A stretch of 64,000 nt of DNA from Phyllobacterium trifolii (GTDB lineage: Bacteria > Pseudomonadota > Alphaproteobacteria > Rhizobiales > Rhizobiaceae): NCBI RefSeq assembly GCF_014192095.1, contig NZ_JACHXN010000022.1, positions 1 to 64,000 of the forward strand, read 5' to 3'. The position numbers and the translations under genes were made by a program. Below the pieces are notes generated by a model. It had not been told where the DNA came from and made no database searches. It saw only the letters and a program-made list of their open reading frames with translations. Positions 36,570 to 44,767 of the stretch are shown here, piece after piece. The first letter of the stretch is position 1, and the number at the start of each line of letters is the position of its first letter.

Positions 36570-39235
36570 CGTTTAAAGACCTCGAAGGGGCTGCCGCTCA
36601 CCAGGTTTGTCGCATCGATCAGCGAGCGAGGTGTCGCGAGGCCCGGGGGGCAAATCAGATAATAGGGCGTCCATTTCGGGCCGAACTTATCCTTGAAAGC
36701 GCGCAGTCCGTCAAACCGATAAAATTCGGCGCCGCGGCGGTAGATAAATGAACCGATACGGTTCCACCGGGAGGCGAGATGGCTATCGGAAAGGCCTGAC
36801 AGGGGCGCAGCGCCAAGATTGAACCAGCGATAGCCTTCGCCCTTCGCAGCCATCAGGAGGTTGGCGAACAACCCATCCATGATGACGCTGGATGCATCAG
36901 GCACATGCCGCATCAGATCGACGGCAATTTCCTGATTACCTGCACCGCGCCACACATTGGCAAAGGCCACGATCGTGCCTTCCTTGCGCAGGACTGCAAT
37001 GTCGAAGTGTGAAAGGTAGGCATTTTCGAACGAACCGAGCGAGAAACGCTTCTCGGAACCAGATTTCATTTCGAGCCAGGCGTCTGACACGGCGCGAAGC
37101 TCATCCATGATATCCGCGGTTTGGCCTTTTGGAAGGATTTCGAAGCTGATCCCTTCCTTTTCCAGACGCCGGGCGGCATAGCGCAAGGGCTGGCGCTTGG
37201 AGCCCTCAAGCGAGAAATCGCTAAGGTCAACGCGTGCGACTTCGCCAAGCTTCAGCGCAGTCAATCCCATATCCAGGAACAGAGGCAGTCTTTCCGGACC
37301 TACCCCGTAGAATACCGTTCTAGTACCGGTGCGATCTGCCAGTCCTCGAAAAGCCCAGGCCAGATCGGCAATCACATCATCGCTGCCCACTGGTTCCCCC
37401 ATTGAAACCAGACTTCCGCCCGAACGGGCATACATGACAAAGCCTTTGCCTTTGGGATCCATCAGGAAGCGCTTGTCACCAAGCAAAGCAAGCGCATCCG
37501 AAGCGCTCGGGGACATAGCAACGAGATCTGGCACTTGTTCCGGGATGGGCTGGGCGCGCAGTTTACTCCGGCCAACACCATTGATGATCGTATTGATCGT
37601 TATCGCCGCGAGAACGGTCAGGATGAGTACAGAAACGCGAAGGAAACGCGATGCCTGCGCATCCCAGGCAAACTCCCACCACAGTTCATTCGCATATTCG
37701 ACATGCCGATAGGCGAAAAGACCGAGCCAGAGAATGGCAAACGCCGTTGTGCCGACGCTGGCCAGCCAGCCCCAGGACAAGCTGAAATGCTCGCCCAGCG
37801 GTTTGCGATAAAATGAATCGCGAAATAACAGAAGCGTGCCTGCCATCAAAGCAAGCATGAGCGCTTCTTCCCAGGCAAAGGCCTTGCTCAATGCGAAGAT
37901 TGCCCCAAGGCTGAAAAGGATCAGCGCGAGGAACCAGGCGCGCCAGAGACGCCGTGCGAGGCCCCGCGCGACGATCAGCAACGCCAACCCGACGAAGCTC
38001 GCGCCAAGATGGGACATTTCCAGAAATGGTAAGGGCAATACGTCGGCAAGCATTTCCAGCCGGTGGTGAAGATCGGGAATGACCGCGGAAATAAGCAGAA
38101 CGATACCGCCAAGAAAGGCGATGCCAGCCGAGAGCGGCGGGATGAGCGGCTCGAACATTCGCACAGCGGAAATGGTTGGGCCGGCAATGAGATGGCGGCG
38201 GCGCAAGACTTCAGAAACGACGAAACCAGCTATCGCCGCCAGAAACGGAATGAGGGTGTAGATGACGCGATATGCGACAAGCGCCGCTATAGCGTCGGGA
38301 TTCTGCCCCAACCCAAGGCCCGCAACAATGGTCGCTTCAAATGCACCGATGCCGCCGGGTGCATGGCTGATGATACCAAGTGCGACAGCGACCACGTAGA
38401 CAAGAGCAAACGCTGGAATACTGTTTACAGAGCCTGCCGGAAGCAGGACATAGAGCGTCGCAGCGGCCGCGGCCACATCCACCAGACCGGCCAAAATCTG
38501 CAGCAGGGCGCCCTGCGACGAGGGTAAGCGAACCGATAGCCGGCCGATGTTAAGCGTGCGCTCGCGGCGAGAAAGCCAGTACAACAGGACCGCCACGGCA
38601 AGGAGAACCAACATACCGATCAGTTGATCGAGAACCGGTCCGAACGATAGTATCCAGGGTATCCGTGAGGGATCGATGACGAGGGCGACAGCAATCAGGA
38701 TGGTGAAAGCAAACCAGATCGCCATCCAGGACGTACCGATAATCCGGCCAATATCGGCAATATCGATGCCTTCAGCAGCATAGACCCGATAGCGAAGTGC
38801 GCCGCCGGTAAGCAGGGAAAATCCGAGAGCGTTCGAGATTGCATATCCCGCACCGCCCGCCATGGCTGAGATGTGATAGGGCACCCGCCCCGGTGCGATG
38901 GTTTCGACAGCAACCACATCATAGAGCGCAACGGCGGCGAAACTCACAAAAGTAAAGAATAGCGCAGTCATCAGGACGCTGCCTGGTATGGCATGGAGGG
39001 ACTGCTTGACATCACGGATAGAAATGCCGCTAGAAAGATGATCCAGAACCAGCAGGCCGATCACGGCAACTGCTATTCCGAAAAACGCGAACAATGCGGA
39101 TTTTGTCTTTTTGCCCCACGGCAGTCTTGACTGCGCGCGAGCTTCGATCCTGCGTGTTTGCTTGTCGTTGCCAGGAATGGACGTCATAAGGGGTTCCGGA
39201 GCCAGAAACGGATTAAGTAATTTTGATTTCACCAT
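36566..39235 (-). CDS. lpiA: Lysyl-phosphatidylglycerol synthase/flippase
   Basis: An 889-residue MprF/LpiA protein. The N-terminal flippase region has about 12-14 transmembrane helices (residues 45-560; GYAISNALGFSLLTGGALRYRVY, SHAPGGIGAFEATIVAGLGL). The C-terminal cytoplasmic DUF2156/GNAT-like synthase domain (about 590-880; GDKRFLMDPKGKGFVMYARSGGSLVSMGEPVG and RWFNLGAAPLSGL) transfers lysine from Lys-tRNA to phosphatidylglycerol. The product lowers membrane negative charge and protects against acid and cationic peptides. ATG 39235 gives full length; a second ATG at codon 17 with GGAA upstream is an alternative. It is first in the lpiA-acvB pair. Confidence 0.93.
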   Translation of the reverse strand: MVKSKLLNPFLAPEPLMTSIPGNDKQTRRIEARAQSRLPWGKKTKSALFAFFGIAVAVIGLLVLDHLSSGISIRDVKQSLHAIPGSVLMTALFFTFVSFAAVALYDVVAVETIAPGRVPYHISAMAGGAGYAISNALGFSLLTGGALRYRVYAAEGIDIADIGRIIGTSWMAIWFAFTILIAVALVIDPSRIPWILSFGPVLDQLIGMLVLLAVAVLLYWLSRRERTLNIGRLSVRLPSSQGALLQILAGLVDVAAAAATLYVLLPAGSVNSIPAFALVYVVAVALGIISHAPGGIGAFEATIVAGLGLGQNPDAIAALVAYRVIYTLIPFLAAIAGFVVSEVLRRRHLIAGPTISAVRMFEPLIPPLSAGIAFLGGIVLLISAVIPDLHHRLEMLADVLPLPFLEMSHLGASFVGLALLIVARGLARRLWRAWFLALILFSLGAIFALSKAFAWEEALMLALMAGTLLLFRDSFYRKPLGEHFSLSWGWLASVGTTAFAILWLGLFAYRHVEYANELWWEFAWDAQASRFLRVSVLILTVLAAITINTIINGVGRSKLRAQPIPEQVPDLVAMSPSASDALALLGDKRFLMDPKGKGFVMYARSGGSLVSMGEPVGSDDVIADLAWAFRGLADRTGTRTVFYGVGPERLPLFLDMGLTALKLGEVARVDLSDFSLEGSKRQPLRYAARRLEKEGISFEILPKGQTADIMDELRAVSDAWLEMKSGSEKRFSLGSFENAYLSHFDIAVLRKEGTIVAFANVWRGAGNQEIAVDLMRHVPDASSVIMDGLFANLLMAAKGEGYRWFNLGAAPLSGLSDSHLASRWNRIGSFIYRRGAEFYRFDGLRAFKDKFGPKWTPYYLICPPGLATPRSLIDATNLVSGSPFEVFKR

Positions 39236-39373
39236 GAAATTGTGACGGCGTCATTAGCCCTGCAATAATGGCGGGATTGAGCCGAGAAAAGGCAAATTAA
39301 ACAACACCCGCATCAACGCCGGTTAAACACGTTGGACCTGTTAATTGAATACTGGTGATAGGGTCGATTCGAC

Positions 39374-39853
39374 TTAAGCTGCATCCAGGACCAGGTGGCG
39401 ATGGCTTCCCGGTGCTTTGACACGACCGACGGCGGCTGATGGTGGTTTTAGTCCCATGCCTTCAGCAATGGCTGTCGCAACAGAATTGCTGTTCTGAACG
39501 AGAAAGGAGTAACGCAGCTTGGACACCCGGATCCGCTCGGCAACATCCACTGCTGTGCGCCAACGCGCGGCAATGGATGACACACTACCTTCCATAAGCA
39601 GCGTCGTGCGCGATGTAGGCCGCACATAGAATTCAGGACAATATACGAGGTCGCGTTTCGCATAGTCAGTGACCACCGCAGTCAGGGGCCCGCGAATCGC
39701 GCAATAATTGAAACTGCCATCCGCATGGGCAGCACCACCATTGATTTCGTAGAGTGGCCTGCCGGTGTCATCGGTCCAGACAACAAAATTATGGCTGACA
39801 ATCCCCGCGAAACGCGGGATGGGATAAGAGCCAAAAAGAATGCGGTGGTTCAT
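39374..39853 (-). CDS. Hypothetical protein with HNF and NSNS motifs
   Basis: A 159-residue soluble protein without a firm family. SHNFVVWTDDTGRPLYEINGGAAH near residue 20 and SFLVQNSNSVATAIAEGMGL near 115 resemble the His-Asn-Phe and Asn-Ser-Asn-Ser signatures of permuted papain/NlpC-like enzymes (for example phage- or effector-linked peptidases), but a catalytic cysteine is not obvious. It has no signal peptide or helix. It stands alone, with 140 bp to lpiA and 300 bp of AT-rich sequence to the FAH gene (39854-40155), in which no gene was seen. Confidence 0.55.
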   Translation of the reverse strand: MNHRILFGSYPIPRFAGIVSHNFVVWTDDTGRPLYEINGGAAHADGSFNYCAIRGPLTAVVTDYAKRDLVYCPEFYVRPTSRTTLLMEGSVSSIAARWRTAVDVAERIRVSKLRYSFLVQNSNSVATAIAEGMGLKPPSAAVGRVKAPGSHRHLVLDAA

Positions 39854-40155
39854 GAAGCGTGACTTTAAGTGACAGAATTATGACTAAGGAAGTTCCTCAA
39901 TAGAGCATTTTTCAGCAAAGACAATACTCAGGTCTTTCACAGAATTTTGAGCTTTTTATACTTAGCCGACACACTATCACTGCAGTTGAAATCAACAACG
40001 GGAAATCCGCGCGGAAACATCCATTTCTGAGCCAAAACTGAATTATTCGTTGGAATATTTGCGGCGTTTTTCGAAAACAATGCGATGAAATTTATTTTGC
40101 GCGTTTTGCAGATTGGCAGAAGCAACTGTTTCATTTCGTTGACAAAACATCAGCG

Positions 40156-40851
40156 TCAGACAACACGCACGCGTATTTCACCAATTCCGTCCACCCCTCC
40201 AATCATTTCGTCGCCAGGCAAAATCGCGCCCACGCCAGCTGGAGTACCCGTATAGATGAGATCACCGGCTTGGAGCGTAAACAGTGTCGAGAGGTAGCTG
40301 ATCGTCTCCGGCACTTTCCAAATCATTTGATCCAGGTCGCCGCGCTGTCGTTCAGCTCCGTTGACTTTCAACCAGACTGCTCCCTTGGCCGGATGACCGA
40401 TGTGTGTGGCAGGCACCACAGCCGAACAGGGCGCAGAAGCTTCGAATGCCTTTCCAACTTCCCAAGGACGGCCAAGCTTCTTGGCTTCCCCTTGCAGATC
40501 GCGGCGAGTCATGTCGAGACCAACCGCATAGCCAAATATATGATCGAGCGCATTTTCAGTGGCAATGTCGGAGCCACCCCTTCCGAGCGCAACAACCATT
40601 TCCATTTCGAAATGGACATCCTTTGTCGCGGACGGATAGGGGAAATCGCTGCCACCAGTGAGAAGGCAATCCGGATTTTTTTGGAAGAAAAACGGCGGCT
40701 CGCGGTCAGGATCATGTCCCATCTCGATGGCGTGATCGGCATAATTCCGCCCGACGCAATAAATCCTATGAACCGGAAACAGCTTATCAGAGCCGATAAC
40801 CGGCAAGGACGGTTGCGGAAGCGGCTCGAAAACAAATTCATTCTGATGCAT
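40156..40851 (-). CDS. Fumarylacetoacetate hydrolase-family protein
   Basis: A 231-residue FAH-family enzyme. CVGRNYADHAIEMG, the metal-binding glutamates in HFEMEMVVALG, AVGLDMTRRDLQ, GKAFEASAPCSAVVP and the C-terminal LQAGDLIYTGTPAGVG are all typical. The length fits fumarylpyruvate hydrolase or related acylpyruvases, which cleave C-C bonds of beta-diketo acids with Mg2+. GAGG lies 7 nt before the start. It is divergent from the PF10091 gene and not in an obvious aromatic pathway cluster, so the natural substrate is open. Confidence 0.88.
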   Translation of the reverse strand: MHQNEFVFEPLPQPSLPVIGSDKLFPVHRIYCVGRNYADHAIEMGHDPDREPPFFFQKNPDCLLTGGSDFPYPSATKDVHFEMEMVVALGRGGSDIATENALDHIFGYAVGLDMTRRDLQGEAKKLGRPWEVGKAFEASAPCSAVVPATHIGHPAKGAVWLKVNGAERQRGDLDQMIWKVPETISYLSTLFTLQAGDLIYTGTPAGVGAILPGDEMIGGVDGIGEIRVRVV

Positions 40852-40949
40852 TCTTACGCCTCACCTCAAATTAATTGGCTGATCTCGATCTCAGTCTTCT
40901 CAGACAGCATGACACATACTAGGTGTTATAGAGATCAGACAAATCGCCA

Positions 40950-42305
40950 ATGCAACCTGTCATAGGCAGCGGCATAAAGCCCTCAACAAGGATTCCGACC
41001 TTTCCCATGCATCAGAGACTTGATTTGCGAAATCCGTTACATGCGGACGACAGCGATGATTTCCTGCTGGAACAAGTCCAGCGGGCGAGTTTCCGCTATT
41101 TCTGGGAAGGCGCTCATCCGCAAAGCGGTCTCGCGCGCGACCGCTCCGGCCGGACGTCCGATCCAACTAATGACCTCGTCGCTATTGGCGGATCCGGCTT
41201 CGGTTTCATGGCTATCCTCGTTGCCGTTGAGCGCGGCTGGATTACACGCGATGAGGCACAGGTCCGTATTGAAAAGATGCTGTCGGTGCTCGAACGCACG
41301 AAACGCTATCGAGGCGTCTTTCCGCACTTCATCAATGGTGTGGATGGCACGACCGTACCCTTTACCCGCTTGGATGATGGTGGTGACCTGGTTGAAACGT
41401 CGCTTCTCGTTCAAGGACTGATTTGTGTCCGGCAATATTTTGCCTCCAACGGCCCCAAAGACACCGCCATGCGTGACAGGATCAATCGGCTGTGGCGATC
41501 GGTCCAGTGGGATTCCCACATCAAACCGGGGGAAAAGGTTCTCTACTGGCACCACAGTCCAAAATTTGGTTGGGCCCGCAATGTGCCGATCCGGGGCTGG
41601 AACGAAGCGTTGATCACTTACATTCTGGCTGCCGCCTCCCCTGACCATGGCATCGATCCAGAGATTTATCATGAAGGTTTTGCGTCAGATGGCGCCTTCG
41701 TCAATGGGCGACACTATTATGGCGTCAGGTTGCCACTCGGCCCGGACTTTGGCGGCCCCATGTTCTTTGCGCACTATTCTTTCTGCGGCCTGGATCCGCG
41801 TGGGCTTACAGACCAATACGCCGATTACTGGTTGCAAAATTGCAGCCACGCGGAAATCAACTACATGCACAGCGTTCACAATCCACATGGTTATATCGGC
41901 TATGGTCAAGATTGCTGGGGCCTATCTTCCAGTCACGGTCCGAGAGGCTACCGGGTAAGTTCGCCCGGTTCAGATTTCGGTTTGATTGCGCCCACTGCCG
42001 CTCTCAGCAGCCTGCCCTACGTACCAGAATTCTCGATGCGCGCCCTGCGCCATTTCCTGACACTCCCCCATGGCAAGGTGAACGGCAGGTTTGGCTTCGT
42101 CGATGCGTTTTCGCCTTCCAGAAAATGGTTTGCCAGAACCTACCTCGCGATAGACCAGGGCCCTACCATCGCCATGATCGAAAACCACAGAAGCGGCCTA
42201 CTGTGGAAGCTCTTCATGAGCGCGCCGGAAATCCAAAATTCTCTCCAAAACCTTGGCTTTGCAAGCCCTCATCTGGGCGGACCACGGGAACCAAACAAGG
42301 GTTGA
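40950..42305 (+). CDS. PF10091 glycoamylase-like protein (second copy)
   Basis: A 451-residue PF10091/COG5368 protein. FLLEQVQRASFRYFWEGAHP, IGGSGFGFMAILVAVERGWI, ETSLLVQGLICVRQYF, HSVHNPHGYIGYGQDCWGLS and IDQGPTIAMIENHRSGLLW are diagnostic; the last three also align with the protein at 11974-13293. This form has the complete N-terminal helical layer found in GH144 endo-beta-1,2-glucanases. No clear signal peptide is seen with either start (ATG 40950 or ATG 41007; the second, MHQRLD, may be the real one). Likely substrate: beta-1,2-glucan or related oligosaccharides, by family inference. Confidence 0.82.
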   Translation: MQPVIGSGIKPSTRIPTFPMHQRLDLRNPLHADDSDDFLLEQVQRASFRYFWEGAHPQSGLARDRSGRTSDPTNDLVAIGGSGFGFMAILVAVERGWITRDEAQVRIEKMLSVLERTKRYRGVFPHFINGVDGTTVPFTRLDDGGDLVETSLLVQGLICVRQYFASNGPKDTAMRDRINRLWRSVQWDSHIKPGEKVLYWHHSPKFGWARNVPIRGWNEALITYILAAASPDHGIDPEIYHEGFASDGAFVNGRHYYGVRLPLGPDFGGPMFFAHYSFCGLDPRGLTDQYADYWLQNCSHAEINYMHSVHNPHGYIGYGQDCWGLSSSHGPRGYRVSSPGSDFGLIAPTAALSSLPYVPEFSMRALRHFLTLPHGKVNGRFGFVDAFSPSRKWFARTYLAIDQGPTIAMIENHRSGLLWKLFMSAPEIQNSLQNLGFASPHLGGPREPNKG

Positions 42306-42376
42306 GGCATTGCTTCTGTCAGGGCAATTGATCATCTTCTGATCGAACTCCGCGTCCTCCCAATCAAGGATCAAAC

Positions 42377-43288
42377 ATGAAAATCCATGCTGTTTTCAAC
42401 CGCGATGGCGGTACGTTTCGCACCATGGATATCAAGTTGTTCGCTGAAACAGCCAAGGAAATTTTTGAAAAGCATAGCCATACGTTTGAGAGCGAGATTG
42501 TAGCTGGCAAAAGCATTGTGAGGGCGTTGCAAAAAGTTGCGGCCGAAGCGGGCGAGCACGTTCTGATGGCAGGAGGCGGCGACGGCACGATTTCGGCCGC
42601 CGCTGATGTTGCCTGGAAAGCCAAGGTGCCGCTCGCTGTACTTCCCGCTGGAACCATGAACCTCTTTGCACGCGCCTTGAAAATTCCGCTGGACCTCAAT
42701 GCAGCCTTGGAAAGCCTGGCCAGCGGCACCATTCAGGCGGTCGACATTTCCACCGCCAATGAGGAAAGCTTTGTTCACCAGTTTTCGATTGGTTTCCAGC
42801 CGCAAATGATCAAGCTTCGCAACACCTTGGAGTATCGCTCCCGCTGGGGTAAGCGTCTTGCAAGCATACGCGCATTCGCCAAAGCCATGGGCAATCCGCC
42901 GCGCTTCGCCGTGCGCATGGTCATCGACGGCACCCCGATAGAGCGAACCGTTTCCGCTATCTCGATTTCGAATAATCCTTATGGTAGCGGCGTTTTACCG
43001 GTACCTGACAACGTCGACCACGGCGAATTGGGCGTCTACGTTGCCGGAGGCCTGACCCCTGGCACTATAGCAAAGTTGGCGTTCAGCGTTCTGACCGGGT
43101 CGTGGCGCCGCAATCCCGACGTGGACGAAATTCTTGCCAAGGAAGTTGAGTTGCACTTTCCACACCTGCGGCGCAGCGCAAAAGCGACTATCGACGGAGA
43201 GTTGATCCCTCTCCCACGGGACGTCAAAATTGTCATTCACGCGGGAGAACTTCAGGTGCTTGTCCCTCAAGACACACTTTCCATATGA
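42377..43288 (+). CDS. Diacylglycerol/lipid kinase-like protein
   Basis: A 303-residue DAGK_cat-family protein. The nucleotide-binding signature LMAGGGDGTISAAADVA lies near residues 63-79, followed by PLAVLPAGTMNLFARAL and a C-terminal beta-rich half (ISISNNPYGSGVLPVPDNVDHGELGVYV, ATIDGELIPLP). Family members phosphorylate diacylglycerol or other lipids using ATP. It begins 71 bp after the PF10091 stop on the same strand and may share its transcript. A bidirectional hairpin follows the stop. Confidence 0.88.
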   Translation: MKIHAVFNRDGGTFRTMDIKLFAETAKEIFEKHSHTFESEIVAGKSIVRALQKVAAEAGEHVLMAGGGDGTISAAADVAWKAKVPLAVLPAGTMNLFARALKIPLDLNAALESLASGTIQAVDISTANEESFVHQFSIGFQPQMIKLRNTLEYRSRWGKRLASIRAFAKAMGNPPRFAVRMVIDGTPIERTVSAISISNNPYGSGVLPVPDNVDHGELGVYVAGGLTPGTIAKLAFSVLTGSWRRNPDVDEILAKEVELHFPHLRRSAKATIDGELIPLPRDVKIVIHAGELQVLVPQDTLSI

Positions 43289-43289
43289 A

Positions 43290-43315
43290 AACGGCGCGGT
43301 TTTGACCGCGCCGTT
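43290..43315 (-). terminator. Intrinsic terminator between convergent genes
   Basis: AACGGCGCGGT-TTTG-ACCGCGCCGTT is a perfect 11-bp GC-rich stem. On the minus strand it is followed by TTTTC, fitting termination of the lipoprotein gene; on the plus strand the T run is weaker but the stem lies directly after the lipid-kinase stop, so it may serve both. Confidence 0.65.
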
Positions 43316-43335
43316 CAGTCCAGCTGAATACGATG

Positions 43336-43758
43336 TCAGCTACTTTTCTTGGATTTCTTGACTGGCGCCGGCTCTCCAGCCGCCTTCCTCGCCGCCGCCT
43401 CTTCGGCAGCAAGCTGATCGGCGCTCTTTGGCATTGTGTCGACGACAGAGCGCACTTTACCCTTGTCGGTAACGGTGCACATTGCATCGCGAATATCGAC
43501 CTTCAAACGCACCTGGTTTAGGCCGCCACCCATTGGCTCGGCATCGACGGCCTTGATGTTGCTTTCGCCCATGAAATATTTGGAAGATGCTGCAGCAATG
43601 CACGGTTGAGCGAGAGCGGCGTTCACAGGTGGACGTACGGGCGCAAAAGTCGGCATGGTCGGCATCATGCTGGGTGCCCCGGTCGTAGAACATGCTGCCA
43701 GTGGAATAAGGACTGCCAAAGGGGCAATCCGGCTTAAAATATCGGTAGGCAGGCGCAT
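43336..43758 (-). CDS. Small lipoprotein
   Basis: A 140-residue protein with a lipoprotein signal: hydrophobic core IAPLAVLIPLAAC with lipobox LAAC and the modified cysteine at residue 23. The mature part has a conserved-looking centre (ALAQPCIAAASSKYFMGESN, RDAMCTVTDKGKVRSV) with two cysteines, and ends in a low-complexity Ala/Lys tail (AAEEAAARKAAG... KKSKKSS). It is probably anchored in the membrane facing the periplasm. Its function is unknown. Confidence 0.7.
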   Translation of the reverse strand: MRLPTDILSRIAPLAVLIPLAACSTTGAPSMMPTMPTFAPVRPPVNAALAQPCIAAASSKYFMGESNIKAVDAEPMGGGLNQVRLKVDIRDAMCTVTDKGKVRSVVDTMPKSADQLAAEEAAARKAAGEPAPVKKSKKSS

Positions 43759-43882
43759 GGTTCTCTCCGCAAAGTCTTATCGCAGGATTGGATATAGGCC
43801 GGAAACTATTCGGTTTTTATCATTTGTCTAGTGGCACAACTGCCACAATGGGACTTTATTGCCACAAGTCCATCCCAGTACG

Positions 43883-44758
43883 TCAGCGGGAGGTCGACAG
43901 CATCCAGTTGAGTACCCCGCGCCAGTCGGTCATGCGAATTGGCGTACCATGATTGCCGCTCTCAAATCGATGAAACCGCGCGGGATACCCCGGTGCCGAG
44001 GTCCGTATCGTCTGGTAGAATGCCTGCTGCTTTTCGACGCCAAAAACCGGATCACGACTGCCATGGCCGAAGAAGACCGGCACACGACGTTTGAACGGAG
44101 CAGATCCGATGAAGTGCTCATCCCATAGCGATCCGAGAATGATCAGGCCTGAGATGTGCGTGGACGTTTCGGCATCCTGCGCCAGCTTCCAGCACAATGA
44201 GCCGCCCATCGATCCACAAGCGACGAAGAGTTTTGCTTGTGGCGATTGCGCCTTGAAATAATCTATCACACCCGCAACTTCGCTTTCGCCCTTGTCTCCG
44301 AAGTCACTAAATTCTGGTGTGATATAGAGTCCTCCATTGCGATCCATCAGGTTTTTCAGGCGATTGAAGTTACCGCCGAATGTGAAGTCGTTCATGCCTT
44401 GTTGGCGATTGCCGCCCTGGCCGTGCAGATAAATGGTAATGACAGACGCGCCGGAAAGTTTCCCCACCGTCATGACCTTTAGCGGTCCCTTGTCTGTCAT
44501 TACGACAAGGTCCTTTTGCGAACGTTTCGGCTGAAGTGAGATGTAGTTCTGTTTGACGCGTCGTTCCGGCACCTGATCGCGACCGTTGATATCCCGCATT
44601 TCGTTATAGTCGACCACGACATAGTCACCACCGTCGCCGGTCTTCAGAATTCCGGGATAGGCAAAGAGATCATCTTTGTAGGGTTCGAGCTGCAATGCCG
44701 CCGCGGGGCTCGAAAGGCAAACCAAAGCCAGTGCGCCGAGAATAAGGGACCTGATCAA
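43883..44758 (-). CDS. Secreted alpha/beta hydrolase
   Basis: A 291-residue exported hydrolase. Signal peptide MIRSLILGALALVCLSSPAAA, then an alpha/beta-hydrolase core: oxyanion region VITIYLHGQGGNRQQG, nucleophile ACGSMGGSLCW (Ser near residue 183), acid in GHGSRDPVFG and His in SGNHGTPIRM. It is the last gene of the molybdo-enzyme maturation operon, 9 bp after the MoeA-MobA-like gene, but nothing in its sequence ties it to cofactor work, so it may simply be co-transcribed. Confidence 0.82.
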   Translation of the reverse strand: MIRSLILGALALVCLSSPAAALQLEPYKDDLFAYPGILKTGDGGDYVVVDYNEMRDINGRDQVPERRVKQNYISLQPKRSQKDLVVMTDKGPLKVMTVGKLSGASVITIYLHGQGGNRQQGMNDFTFGGNFNRLKNLMDRNGGLYITPEFSDFGDKGESEVAGVIDYFKAQSPQAKLFVACGSMGGSLCWKLAQDAETSTHISGLIILGSLWDEHFIGSAPFKRRVPVFFGHGSRDPVFGVEKQQAFYQTIRTSAPGYPARFHRFESGNHGTPIRMTDWRGVLNWMLSTSR

Positions 44759-44767
44759 GCGAATTTC

